From the NCBI GenBank assembly GCA_012845835.1, contig JABAKD010000027.1, positions 11,459,487-11,523,486 of the forward strand: a stretch of 64,000 bases of DNA. Direction: 5' to 3'. The position numbers and the translations under genes were made by a program. Under the pieces are notes generated by a model. The model did no database searches. It saw only the letters and a program-made list of their open reading frames with translations, and was not told where the DNA came from. Shown here piece by piece: positions 23,901 through 34,517 of this stretch; position 1 is the first letter of the stretch, and every line of letters starts with the position of its first letter. Origin of the DNA: Undaria pinnatifida. Its lineage: Eukaryota > Sar > Phaeophyceae > Laminariales > Alariaceae.

Positions 23901-26900
23901 GTGTGGGTGACAGCGTGCTCGATATCGGTGGCCTCGACGTGGCCGGTGCTTTTGTGGCCACCGGTCCGACCGTTGCCGGGGTCGTCGTTCCCAGAACGGG
24001 CGCATTCGTCAAAGGCACTTGTGTTGACATTGGAGAAATCAATACCGGTGACGTAGACGCGCTCGATTCTGGTGTGGGTGGCTGCATCGTTGATGGAACG
24101 GTTGATACCGTAGCTGGTTGTATCGTTTCCAACCTCGGCGCTTCCGTCAAACGACCGTTCGTCGGCGCCAGCGATAGCATTACCGGCTGATCTGATATCA
24201 CCAGCTCTGGTGTCGGCAACTGGGTCGTCAACTCTATCGGCGTCGCTGTTGTCGGTGACACTGTTTCTGGCAGCGTTGTGTCTGCCGACGGCGCTTGTGT
24301 GGGCACCATCGTGCTCGATATTGGTGGACTTGACGTGGCCGGTGGTATTGCTGCTGCCGGTCCGAACATTGTCGGGGCCGATGTTGCAAGATCTGGAGCT
24401 TTGGTCGAAGGCACGTGTGTCGGCATCAGCGAAATATATACAGGTGCATCGGACGTCGTCGGTAATGGCGTCGGTACCTGTGTCGTTGACGGCGTCGCTG
24501 TCACTGTACCAGGCGACGGCGTTTCTAGGAGCGGCGCTGCTGTCAGAGAAGCGTCCGTCGGTGCCAGTGAGAGCATTTCCGGCTGACTCGAAAACACGAT
24601 ATCCTGTGTTGGCAACTGGGTCGCCAACTCTGTCGGCGCCACCGTCATTGACGACACTGTTTCCGGCAGCGTCGGTTCTGACGAAGGTGCTATTGCGGGC
24701 GCCAGCGTGCGCTGTATAGGCGGAATCGACGTGGTCGGTGCTTGCGTTTCCTCCGGTCCGACTGTTGGCGTGGTCGATGATCTCAGAGCTGGCGCATTCG
24801 TCAAACGCGCTTGGGTTGGCATAGGGGAAGCCAACACCGGTGAACCAGACGTGTTCGTCACCGGTGTGGGTGACTGCGTCGTTGATGGCAACGGTGTCAC
24901 TGTAGCTGGTTGCAGTGTTTTCATCCGCGGCGCTTCCGTAATAGGCACTTCCGTCGGCGCCAGAGATAGCATAACCGGCCGATCGGATATCACCACCTCT
25001 GGTGTTGGCAGCTGGGTTGACAATGCTACCGGCCCCACCGTTGTCGGTGGCGGCGTTTCCGACGCCGTTACTTCTGCCGATGGTGATTGTGTAGGCGTTA
25101 GTGTGCGTGATACTGGAATGCCCGACGAGTCCGGTGTTTGCGTTGCCACTGGTCCGACCGTTGCCGGGGTCGTCGTGACAAGGGGTGGTGTAGTATTTAA
25201 CGGCGCTCGCGTCGCCATCGGTGAAGCCCATACGGGTGAGCCAGACGCGTTTTGTAATGGCGTAGGGGGCGGTGCTGTTGATGATGCCGGTGCACCTGTC
25301 TCCGGTGAAAATGTGTGCAAGCGCGGTGTTTCCGTTCGAGAAGCGTCCGTCGGCGCCTGAGATAGCCTTACAGGCCCCTCCGATGTACCCAGCTCTGGTG
25401 TCGGCAGCTGGGTAGCCAACTCTACCGGCGCCTCCGGTGTCGGAGACAGTGTTTTCGTCGTTGTTTCTCCTGACGAAGGCGCTTGTGTGGGTGACAGCGT
25501 GCTCGATATCGGTGGCCTCGACGTGGCCGGTGCTTTTGTGGCCACCGGTCCGACCGTTGCCGGGGTCGTCGTTCCCAGAACGGGCGCATTCGTCAAAGGC
25601 ACTTGTGTTGACATTGGAGAAATCAATACCGGTGACGTAGACGCGCTCGATTCTGGTGTGGGTGGCTGCATCGTTGATGGAACGGTTGATACCGTAGCTG
25701 GTTGTATCGTTTCCAACCTCGGCGCTTCCGTCAAACGACCGTTCGTCGGCGCCAGCGATAGCATTACCGGCTGATCTGATATCACCAGCTCTGGTGTCGG
25801 CAACTGGGTCGTCAACTCTATCGGCGTCGCTGTTGTCGGTGACACTGTTTCTGGCAGCGTTGTGTCTGCCGACGGCGCTTGTGTGGGCACCATCGTGCTC
25901 GATATTGGTGGACTTGACGTGGCCGGTGGTATTGCTGCTGCCGGTCCGAACATTGTCGGGGCCGATGTTGCAAGATCTGGAGCTTTGGTCGAAGGCACGT
26001 GTGTCGGCATCAGCGAAATATATACAGGTGCATCGGACGTCGTCGGTAATGGCGTCGGTACCTGTGTCGTTGACGGCGTCGCTGTCACTGTACCAGGCGA
26101 CGGCGTTTCTAGGAGCGGCGCTGCTGTCAGAGAAGCGTCCGTCGGTGCCAGTGAGAGCATTTCCGGCTGACTCGAAAACACGATATCCTGTGTTGGCAAC
26201 TGGGTCGCCAACTCTGTCGGCGCCACCGTCATTGACGACACTGTTTCCGGCAGCGTCGGTTCTGACGAAGGTGCTATTGCGGGCGCCAGCGTGCGCTGTA
26301 TAGGCGGAATCGACGTGGTCGGTGCTTGCGTTTCCTCCGGTCCGACTGTTGGCGTGGTCGATGATCTCAGAGCTGGCGCATTCGTCAAACGCGCTTGGGT
26401 TGGCATAGGGGAAGCCAACACCGGTGAACCAGACGTGTTCGTCACCGGTGTGGGTGACTGCGTCGTTGATGGCAACGGTGTCACTGTAGCTGGTTGCAGT
26501 GTTTTCATCCGCGGCGCTTCCGTAATAGGCACTTCCGTCGGCGCCAGAGATAGCATAACCGGCCGATCGGATATCACCACCTCTGGTGTTGGCAGCTGGG
26601 TTGACAATGCTACCGGCCCCACCGTTGTCGGTGGCGGCGTTTCCGACGCCGTTACTTCTGCCGATGGTGATTGTGTAGGCGTTAGTGTGCGTGATACTGG
26701 AATGCCCGACGAGTCCGGTGTTTGCGTTGCCACTGGTCCGACCGTTGCCGGGGTCGTCGTGACAAGGGGTGGTGTAGTATTTAACGGCGCTCGCGTCGCC
26801 ATCGGTGAAGCCCATACGGGTGAGCCAGACGCGTTTTGTAATGGCGTAGGGGGCGGTGCTGTTGATGATGCCGGTGCACCTGTCTCCGGTGAAAATGTGT

Positions 26901-28085
26901 GCAAGCGCGGTGTTTCCGTTCGAGAAGCGTCAGTCGGCGCCTGAGATAGCCTTACAGGCCCCTCCGATGTACCCAGCTCTGGTGTCGGCAGCAGGGTAGC
27001 CAACTCTACCGGCGCCTCCGGTGTCGGAGACAGTGTTTTCGTCGTTGTTTCTCCTGACGAAGGCGCTTGTGTGGGTGACAGCGTGCTCGATATTGGTGAC
27101 GTGGCCGGTGTTTGTGTGGCCACCGGTCCGACCGTTGCCGGAGTCAGTGGTCGCAAACCTGGCGTATCGGTAATAGGCGCTTGTGTCGGCATCGGAGAGG
27201 TCAGTGCTGGTGACCCAGACGTGTTCGATAGTGGTGTGGGTGGTTGCGTCGTTGACGGCACCGGTGTTGCTGTCGCTGATTGAAATGTTTCCACAAGCGG
27301 CGTATCCGTCACAGGGACGTCCGTCGGCGCCGGCGATAGAATAACCGGGGGATTCGATATCACCAGCTCCGGCGTTGGCAGCGGGGTTGCCAACTCCTCT
27401 GGCGCCGCTGTTGTTGGTGACAGTGCTTCCGAAGGCGTCGTTTTTGCCGACGGTGCCTGGGTAGGCCCCAGCGTGCTCGACATCGGTGCACTCGACGTGG
27501 CCGGTGCTTGTGATGCCACCGGTCTGACCGTTACCGGGGTTGGTGTTCCCAAACCCGGCGTATTGGTAAAAGGAGCTTGGGTCGGCATATGACTGGGCAA
27601 TACCGATGAATCAGACGTGTCCGGTAATCGTGTGGGTAGTTGTGTCGTTGAGAGCACCGGTGTTGGTGTCGCCGGTTGAAATGTTTTCACCCGCGGCGCT
27701 TCCGTCAGAGGAACGTATTTGGGCGCCGGCGATAGCGTAATCGGCGAATACGATATTACAAGCTCTGGTGTTGGCAGCTGGGTTGCCAACTCTACCGTCG
27801 TCTTCGTTGTCGGTGACACTGTTTCCAACGCCGTCTCTGCTGCCGAAGGGTCTTGTGTAGGCGTCAGCGTGCTCGATATCGGAAAATACGATGCCATAGA
27901 AACTTTTGTCGGTACCTCCTTGGTTGTAGGCGTTGGTGCCATCATTGCCGGCGTCGATGTCTCCGGAACTAGCGCCTCGATTGAGGGCGCTTGTGTTGGC
28001 ACTGTTGTCGATGGTATCGGTGTTGGTGGCCGTGTCACCACACAAGTCGGAATTGGAGGTGATAGAGCAGCAACTGGCGATGGCG
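14935..28085 (-). CDS. Exon C: 13.15-kb Pro/Thr/Ser-rich mucin-like repeat exon
   Basis: About 4,383 uninterrupted codons. The text is Pro, Thr, Ser, Ala and Val built on short motifs such as PTQAPS, TEAPRLET, LATQLPTPE, SPTTVAP and VGPVATQAP. I found only two Cys (near each end) and few charged residues. This composition suits dense O-glycosylation or prolyl hydroxylation in a secreted or wall protein; that is inferred. Larger repeat units of about 176, 367 and 528 residues are visible. The frame has an ATG at 28,104, but I place the exon start at 28,085: the run of nine C before it is a polypyrimidine tract, and CAGTGCCAG|CGCC gives a phase-1 acceptor that joins exon B in frame (..VCCG-A-PSPV). 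A stop sits 21 nt before that ATG. The exon ends in a TAG at 14,935-14,937, either the true C-terminus or a break point. Confidence 0.78.
15609..18347 (-). repeat. 1,101-bp higher-order coding repeat, ~2.5 copies
   Basis: The segment with GTGGACGTGGAAGATGGCAC recurs at about 15,612, 16,713 and 17,816. The period is 1,101 bp, then 1,104 bp after a 3-bp insertion near 17,930. Copies differ at only scattered positions. On the coding strand one unit is 367 residues. Confidence 0.88.
20028..20310 (-). repeat. Short-period (about 30 bp) tandem repeat plus ~63-bp duplication in exon C
   Basis: The coding strand reads repeated TTVTTPSPT and TVVTKLSPT blocks of about ten residues, next to a duplicated segment encoding TTVAPVSLATQLP. 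This is the shortest-period part of exon C and may show how the longer units grew. Confidence 0.7.
20655..26990 (-). repeat. 1,584-bp higher-order coding repeat, four near-identical copies
   Basis: Landmarks repeat exactly every 1,584 bp (for example near 21,110, 22,694, 24,278 and 25,862). Copies are almost letter-perfect; one visible difference is CTATCTGCG near 21,069 against CTATCGGCG in the others, a Pro to Gln change. About 100 bp of a fifth copy follows. Each unit is 528 residues, itself three diverged blocks of about 176 residues. Confidence 0.92.
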
Positions 28086-28598
28086 CTGGCACTGATGTAG
28101 TCATTGGGGGGGGGAGACGTGATCAACGCGTCAACTTGCAGACGTAAAAAAATGATACAGGTGGAAACACCAGAGACGTCACGTCGATTTGTCGCGCCTA
28201 GCGTAAGCAGATTTTCATCTCAACCTGCTTACCAACTGGGCCATGGTACGGTCGAAGTTGCACGGTTGAGCTCAAACATTCCCGCTGGCGGGGCTGCTCA
28301 ACCGACGAGATAAAAAAGGGGTCTGATATACACTTTTCCCAATGAGTCGTTAGATACCTAACCCACGGGATTGTATATCGAACTCCCTCTACATTTTTTC
28401 TCAAACCCCGTTGATGGGCGGGGAGCAGAGCTCCTCAAATGGGGATCTTCAGAAAATGAAGGACCTAGCTTTAGGGTAGGAGAGCCAAACACAGTACCAG
28501 TGCCAAGACAGCGCCAGGTCAGATCTCAAGTGCATTCGTACAGGCGTGGACCCACACAATAAACTCTACAGAATCTCACAACGTAAGCTGCAGCTCAC
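28086..28598 (-). other. Intron between exons B and C (513 nt)
   Basis: Starts GTGAGC after TGTGGAG and ends in a C-rich tract, then CAGTGCCAG. Both borders are phase 1. It includes a poly-C run of nine at about 28,106-28,114 on the minus strand. Confidence 0.6.
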
Positions 28599-28727
28599 CT
28601 CCACAGCAAACCCTCTCGCCACACAAGGGATGCCTTTCGTTGTCTCCGAAGGTGCACCCAACCAGTAACGTATCGTACCCAGCCGGACAATCTCGCGGGT
28701 ATCCTTTGCAGCTGTACACGTCGGTTT
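28599..28727 (-). CDS. Exon B: six-cysteine module
   Basis: A 129-nt exon encoding 43 residues from ETDVYSC to GERVCCG. Cysteine pattern C-x6-C-x2-G-Y-x7-C-x10-C-x4-CC. The acceptor (GTGTGACCCCCGAAG) follows a T/C-rich stretch; the donor is a consensus G|GTGAGC. Both are phase 1. The CC pair sits immediately before the donor, as in exons A and D, and the C-x2-G-[YF] motif is shared. It is joined to exon C, so the module directly precedes the mucin-like tract. Likely an extracellular disulphide-rich unit; family not recognised. Confidence 0.65.
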
Positions 28728-29382
28728 CTTCGGGGGTCACACCGAACCAAACGAGGGAACAAAAGGTGACAACCGAGCAGCGTCGGTCTATGGCCGTGGT
28801 AACTTCATAATTTGTTGGCCGCAGCTGGCATAAGTAAGGGCGGTTCATTGCAAATACGAAAAGTATACTCCTACGTCATACTGGCCAAAACGCCCATTCA
28901 CCGCCCGGAAATGCCGGCGGACGAAAGGAACCGTGTTCGAGTCTGCACACGTACACTTCATGTTCGTGTGCCAATCAGCACGCGGTAGGGATGCAGTGGA
29001 AATGTATGGGCTCCTTACACGAGGAGCTCAACTAGTCTCACCCGTAACATGACTCCGAAGGCATTTGCTCGAACAATCCAACCAACACGTGTATGCGTTA
29101 GTACTAAAAAATATATGCTGGTATAAGTGTCAGACTAACCGGCAGTTCCTCGCTTGAGGTCAACCGTAGCATTACCAGAAACTTTCGTTTGTTCCCAAAA
29201 GTGCTGCCCCTGCGGCGGGCTGACACGTCCATGCTGCATCATGCTGCATCAAAATAACTGTTGCAACGGAAATCATAATGCAGCACAGAATGAGCGCGTC
29301 CTTCGAAAAAAAAACACGCACAGCTAAATTGCCAAAGCTATGTTTGGGGGGTCACGCTTAAGGGCCTCTTTTCTCAGTGCCT

Positions 29383-29639
29383 CCAGGACGCGTGCTACGA
29401 CAGAGGTGTCACTTTTCATCTAAAAAAGTTTCTGAATGACAGGGCTCCTTTAACCCAAAATCGTCTGAAGTAGTTCATTTATTTTGCATGGTTCTCGCTA
29501 TGTACCTAGGCCATGGGATTTTTTCATCCGGTAGCAGTTTCGATTTTTCGCCAAATCAGTTTCGAGGGAGGTCTTGAGCTCCCAAATTGAGGAACCTGAG
29601 AAAAAATGTGGTGAACCTCTATCTTAGCACGCGTCCTGG
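29383..29639 (+). mobile_element. MITE-A copy 1 (257 bp)
   Basis: The termini are inverted repeats: CCAGGACGCGTGCTACGACA at the left and its imperfect complement ending GCACGCGTCCTGG at the right. The interior carries the family blocks 'GGGCTCCTTTAACCC', 'TACCTAGGCCATGGGATTTT' and 'CTTGAGCTCCCAAATTGAGG'. No coding capacity, so a non-autonomous DNA element. Confidence 0.65.
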
Positions 29640-29872
29640 GTCACCCGCGCGACCAACCCCCCCCGTGTTTTGGCGGTCTCTTCAGCGTTCGTCCTGTTTT
29701 AACTTCCCGATACGAACCCGCAATGGAGTGGTAGGCAACGCTGCGCCAAACGAATTGCCTAAAGTGTTGGTGTCAGCGAGGTACAGAGTCACTCGTGCTA
29801 TTAATAGTGGCTTAGACACGGCAGTAAAAATGGGGGTACCTCCCTGCCGTCGCCTTGGCCTAAACCAGCCTC
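29640..29872 (+). mobile_element. MITE-B-like copy, left end degraded
   Basis: Shares with the better copies the interior blocks 'AACCCGCAATGGAGTGG', 'AAATCGCCTAAAGTGTT'-like text and 'TACAGAGTCACTCGTGCTAT', and the right end CCTCCCTGCCGTCGCCTTGG. It abuts MITE-A copy 1. Confidence 0.5.
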
Positions 29873-30173
29873 CAGATCAGCTAAGAGCCGACGTAGTTTG
29901 GCGACAACTTAAGCAACTTATATTATCGCCTATGGCGCACATCACAATCTAAACCATTTTCAACAGTAGATCTTCTGCCATCCGTTTTGAGACGCTGTGC
30001 AAGATGGCTACATTTGAAGTACAGCTCCAATCCGGGAACTACGCATTAGATCATGCAGATAGCTCGCCCCTTCCCCCCCGGGTGACATGAGCTAGATCGC
30101 AAATGTATGTTCTGCAAGGTCTAGAACATGATCAGGTAATCGGTGATCTATCCGATGAGAGAATGCTTCTGAC

Positions 30174-30347
30174 CTCGTGGTTTGCAGCACGTGTCGTCGC
30201 TGCACTGTTCGAAGTCGCCTTCCTCGGCCCGATAGTCGTCGGAAGAATCGGGATGTAAGTAATCATGATAGCAGTACGGAACGGAGCTCGAGTAGTATCC
30301 CGGCCGGCAGTCCCATTGCAAGCACGAATAGTACCCTCTGCGGCCTT
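30174..30347 (-). CDS. Exon A: six-cysteine module, most 5' exon recognised
   Basis: A 174-nt segment encoding 58 residues, beginning EGRRGYYSC and ending DDTCCKPR. Cysteine pattern C-x4-C-x2-G-Y-x8-C-x22-C-x4-CC, with an acidic, Tyr/Asp-rich insert between the third and fourth Cys. The acceptor is TCATATGCAG; the donor is GAG|GTCAGA, both phase 1, again right after the CC pair. I could not find a start codon, signal peptide or further exon upstream with confidence, so the N-terminus of the gene is missing here. Confidence 0.58.
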
Positions 30348-31182
30348 CTGCATATGACCCGGTTGTACCCTCGGCTACACGCAACAGTTCGAGCAAAGTG
30401 GCGAGAAAGGAGGAGACATGTGTTCATTCGTACGAGTTTCTGCCATGGGAAACAGCAAACCTGTCTTACCCTTTTGGAAGTCGCAAGGGACCATGCCCCG
30501 GTGTGCGAAGGCCGAAGGTGATTGCATTCTGCAGACCATCACACAAACACAAGACTGATGGTCGGAGTGCGCAACGCGTACCAGGTACCAGGTATGATAC
30601 AGTCGTACGTTTGTATTACACATCGCCACACGTGTGAACGGTGAGCTACCGATAGGTCGTTCATGAAGTTCCACAAAGCGCGCATGGAAGCAGAAATATT
30701 CAACCGACCATGCCGTGTGGTTATTATCGCCGCTGATTACGGTTTTGTCCGCTTGTCACTACCATATATCACTACAGTATACCGTGGTGTGATTATCGGT
30801 GGAAGGCAAAACGCACGCGATATTAGTGTGACAGACTGTCCCCTGGCGTCAAATATTAGTGTTGTCATTCAACAGTAAGGGGCCGTCGTCACACCACACC
30901 GTCGAAAGCGTTGCACCCAAGGCCACCGCTCCTGTTGGGTTGATCAGCAAGCGCCGCAGAAGATACGAGAACAAATGCGACGCGTATCCCTTTGGAGTGC
31001 CCCAACTCTGGATGCGTACTTACAACGCACTCGCACAACGTTCTCGTTGGAATCTGCTGGCGTGGCTGCTTATGGCAACAAATAGTGTGGTGTTTTCGGC
31101 TTCCGAAAAAAAAAAACGTAGAGCCATCCCACGGGAAGGGTACAGCATGATCAGTCCCTGAGCTCTCCTCACATGAGCTCAA
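30348..31182. other. No gene identified
   Basis: Short overlapping frames on both strands only. A Cys-containing minus frame (30,375-30,674) continues upstream of exon A but shows no module pattern. It may be intron or promoter-side sequence of the giant gene. Confidence 0.4.
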
Positions 31183-31405
31183 ATATTATAAAAATTAAAA
31201 TACACTCCAGCTGTGAGATCGAAGATTTCGTCAAAACTCATCTTTGCAACCTGTGTGTGATACTCCGATCGCGCGCATTACGAGTTGTGTGTCCTCAATG
31301 AGAATATAGGCCGGCGACTCCCCTTACAGCTACAGTGTAGCTATCAGGGTCAACAGGATGATTTTAGTCAGTCTGTGCGCGGAAACTATAAAACCCGTTT
31401 TCAAA
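31183..31405 (+). mobile_element. R1 repeat, copy with terminal part only
   Basis: Starts ATTATAAAAATTAAAATACA, then CTCCAGCTGTGAGATCGAAG, CTCCGATCGCGCGCATTACG and CGGCGACTCCCCTTACAGC, ending after GCGGAAACTATAAAACCCG. These blocks recur in the other R1 copies of the window. Confidence 0.75.
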
Positions 31406-32008
31406 TATATCTCACCCAAAAAAAATGTTTCAAAGGCATTCGCTCGCACAACCCGACCAAGCTTCTTCTATGCCTCAGTCCTAAAAAAATGTGTACTCGT
31501 GAAATTACTTGATCACTGACTAACCGGTAGTTCCTCGCTTGAGGAGCTCATTCGGGCCGATACATTATTAGTTCATCCAACAACTGCAACCCCTACCGTG
31601 AGATGAGTCCTTCAAATGCCTAAAACGTGTGAGGAATTTGTACCTTCAAGAATTACTGTAAAATGGTATTATTGTGATCCTTCTATAGTGCCGGTGCGTG
31701 CCGGCCGGAAACACCAGCACTTGTGTCGGCAAGAGGCACTACCAGGCAAACTTCAATTATTGGGTTTTCCTATCTGTGCAGAGCGAATTCACTGGCGCCA
31801 AGGCGTGCAACTGGCGCCAGTCAGTCTGTGGTTCCGACTGGCCTTCGGTTTAAACGAGAGAAGTACTAGCGACGGTCATAGGGCGGCGTTGATCTTGGAA
31901 AGGAGAACAGAAAGAAACCACCCACGCCCCAGCAAGCGATACAAATGCCACATTTTTCGTGCGTGATGGGATCACTTAAACATCGGAAGCCACAAAGCAG
32001 TCGCAATC
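31406..32008. other. Unassigned; one plus frame with scattered Cys
   Basis: A plus frame at 31,616-31,966 (116 codons) begins PKTCEEFV, slightly like the ETCEQFV of exon E, but lacks the CC ending and any clear splice sites. I do not call it a gene. Confidence 0.25.
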
Positions 32009-32272
32009 TGCCACGTGCTACGATAGAGGTAGCACTTTCTTCTGTTTTTTTTTTCTGTATGACTTAAGACACTCCTTACCCCCAAACCGTCGGAAATCGG
32101 CCATTTTTTACTGCATCATTCTCGTTGTGTGTCTAGGCCATGTTTTTTTTTTTGTATCCGGTATCAGTCTATTTTTCTCAAAATCAGGTTTTTGGGGAGC
32201 GATCTTAAGCTCCCAAATCGAGAAACTTCCGGAAAAAAAGTGGTGCACCTGTATCGTAGCACGCGTCAATGT
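32009..32272 (+). mobile_element. MITE-A copy 2
   Basis: Left end CCACGTGCTACGATAGAGGT, right end ACCTGTATCGTAGCACGCGT, inverted relative to each other, with family interior blocks (GTGTCTAGGCCATG, CTTAAGCTCCCAAATCGAG). Confidence 0.7.
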
Positions 32273-32524
32273 TATCAAGCCAAACTTAGCCAGACCATGG
32301 CGCCTCCCCAGCGGCCAACACCATCGCAAACACGGCCAGAAATATGGGGGCGCCTGTACCCTTGTACATCTCGTATTATTCTCAATAGCGTTGCTCCATC
32401 GACGGCACTTCCGCCACCTCTTCATCAACTCGTGACACGGGAAAAGCAGAGGGGTGCTACGATACGGGAGCACTCACATCTTTCTCCCGTCGTCTCGTCA
32501 CGTAAAGAGTATTATACCTCAGAA

Positions 32525-32790
32525 CAAGGCTACGGTAGGGGGGTCTATTTTTGGGGACATTTTTTTGCAGTCGCTTGGGGTCACTCGCGCTCGTGACCCC
32601 CTGTTCGTTTGCGGTATTACGCTTTAGCGCTGTTTTAGTTTTCCGGTGTGAACCCGCAATTGAATGGGTAGCTACGCTGTGGCAAAAAAAAAGCCTAAAG
32701 GTGTTTCGACAGCAAGGTACAGAGTGATTCGTGCTGACTTTGATACAATTATGAAAGAGCAACGCCAATAACAACATCATGGCTCAGGTA
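32525..32790 (+). mobile_element. MITE-B copy, right end decayed
   Basis: Left terminus AAGGCTACGGTAGGGGGGTC, interior GTCGCTTGGGGTCACTCGCG, GAACCCGCAATTGAATGGG and GGTACAGAGTGATTCGTGC. The right inverted terminus is not recognisable. Confidence 0.55.
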
Positions 32791-33580
32791 CATATAAGCG
32801 CATATTATGGCGAATCACAAAATTAAAAGGTGTTGGGTAGCTAGTCAGTCGAGCGCCGGATTGCGAATGCAAATGAGTTAAAATTCACACACACACGACG
32901 TGTATTTAAATTGGTGAGATCATGCTATATTTTCCCCATCCGCTGGAGGAAAAACAAAAAACAGTGGAGGCGCCCCGTCGATCACGAACATTCCCGGAAC
33001 ATTCTACCCCTAGCGTAGAATACGTCAGAACTGGATGCATTTCACTCACAAGAGGAGCTCTCAGACGTCGTGCACAGCGATCGCTTATCTCGACCCTCTT
33101 TCGGCTCGTTCTTCCACCACGGGGAATGTTGTCGAGGGGCCGGATCGCGGATATCGTTGGTCACCTGGTATTGGTCAGAATCACGTCGGGAACAACAATT
33201 GTCAAGGCAAAGGCCAAGAACAAATAGATACCATCAGTGCTGTTTGTGCGAATAATGGTATCGGAAATCTCGATAAATTGGATATCGTATTCTGTCATGA
33301 ACATCGAAAGAAATATATGGTGTCCCGATATCCGATTCAAACGCTATTCTTATAGAGGCGATGGGACGCCACGACAATGTCCCCTGCCGCGCTGTTGGAG
33401 GCGTCCAAGGTGGACAATTTAACGCGATGTATCAGACAGAAAACTGTCGTCGAGAGGTATTCCCATCGCAACGGGTTCGACGCTTTGACGGATCAAAGGT
33501 ATGCGATGCGACGGATGAAGAAGAACTCCCGCCCACCCCGTCGGGCCGTTTTCTTTTTAATATGCACTGTCACTTGACAA
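32791..33580. other. No gene identified
   Basis: Several short plus frames (33,035-33,355 and 33,361-33,591, Cys-containing) without splice or domain support. Confidence 0.35.
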
Positions 33581-33842
33581 AGCCATGGTAGGGGGGTCAC
33601 TTTTGGGGGATTTCTCGCAGCGACTTGGGATCACTCGCGCGAGTGATCCCCTGTTCCTTTGCGGTTTTAAGCTTTCAAGCTGTTTTGATTCGCGGTATGA
33701 ATCCGCAATGGAAAGTTTAGCTACGCTGCGACAAGCAAATCGCCTAGGGTCATTTTGCCAGTGGCGGAGAGTCACTCGTGTGAGTGGCTCAAACGTAGGT
33801 ATTGAGAAAGGAGGTCACCCCTCCCCCGTCGTAGCCTTGGTC
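33581..33842 (+). mobile_element. MITE-B copy, near complete
   Basis: Left end AGCCATGGTAGGGGGGTCAC and right end CCGTCGTAGCCTTGGTCC are inverted. The interior contains the palindrome-rich ATCACTCGCGCGAGTGATCC and the block GCAATGGAAAGTTTAGCTAC. Confidence 0.65.
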
Positions 33843-34030
33843 CTCTGCTAGCCTATTGTTCCCCAAACGTCGGCAACTATGTTGTGAGGGCACAGGGTGA
33901 ACTCAGGGTTTTCGATATTCAGTAACTCGGCAGGGAGGAAGGGAGGAAGGCTGGTCTTACCGCGTTCAGATTCCGTATGTTATATATCCGATTTGTTTCC
34001 CGTCATCTGGTTCATGGGAGGTTCACCTCC

Positions 34031-34318
34031 AAGGCTACGGTAGACCCAAACACTATCGTAGGGGTCGGTCACTTTTGGGGCCCGCGTTTTTTTTCAGTAG
34101 CTCGGGATCACTCCCGCGAGTGAAACCCCCCGGTTTCTTCGCAGTGTAAACGTTTTCATGCCGTGGTAAAATTAGCGATATGACTTCGCAATGACATTGT
34201 AATCTACCCTGCGCCTAACAAATCGCCTAGAGTGTTTTTGCCCATGAGTTGTACAGAGGCATTTGTCCGACTGGCTCGAAATAGGGGAACCCCCCCGTAC
34301 CGTAGTATCCTTGGTCGG
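34031..34318 (+). mobile_element. MITE-B copy
   Basis: Left end CCAAGGCTACGGTAGACCC, right end CCGTACCGTAGTATCCTTGG; interior GGGATCACTCCCGCGAGTG and AACAAATCGCCTAGAGTG match the family. Confidence 0.65.
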
Positions 34319-34319
34319 C

Positions 34320-34517
34320 AGGGGATTCACGTTTGAAACCAAAGGCTACATAAGTAGGGGAGTCACGTTTAAGATCGAAGGCTACATACAGTAGGGGAGT
34401 CACGTTTAAGACCAAAGGCTGCATACAGTAGGGGGGTCAAGTTTAAGACCAAAGGCTACATACAGTGTAGGGGAGTCGGGTTTCAAGGCCAAAGGCTACA
34501 TACAGTAGGGGAGTCAC
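34320..34517 (+). repeat. Minisatellite, ~37-bp unit, about five copies, derived from a MITE-B end
   Basis: Unit AGGGGAGTCACGTTTAAG + ACCAAAGGCTACATACAGT, 36-39 bp, repeated with small changes directly beside the MITE-B copy. The words AAGGCTAC and TAGGGGAGTCAC are the MITE-B terminus. Confidence 0.75.

Larger units (their letters stand above)
28728..30173 (-). other. Intron between exons A and B (1,446 nt) carrying transposon remnants
   Basis: The borders are inferred from exons A and B. It contains a MITE-A copy and a MITE-B-like copy (listed separately) and otherwise no supportable coding sequence. Confidence 0.5.

Noticed and set aside
20489-26815. 2,108-codon minus frame rich in Asp, Ser, Gly and Asn
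   Set aside because: Lies in another frame of exon C, confined to the 1,584-bp array and its edges; no splice sites, and it ends where the array ends.
28087-28104. ATG at 28,104 as the start of the 13-kb exon
   Set aside because: It sits between a poly-C tract and a CAG acceptor that joins exon B in the correct phase. A stop lies 21 nt upstream. A start here would give no signal peptide.
31616-31966. Plus frame starting PKTCEEFV as another Cys module
   Set aside because: Cysteine spacing does not match, there is no CC pair, and it lies on the opposite strand to the module exons.
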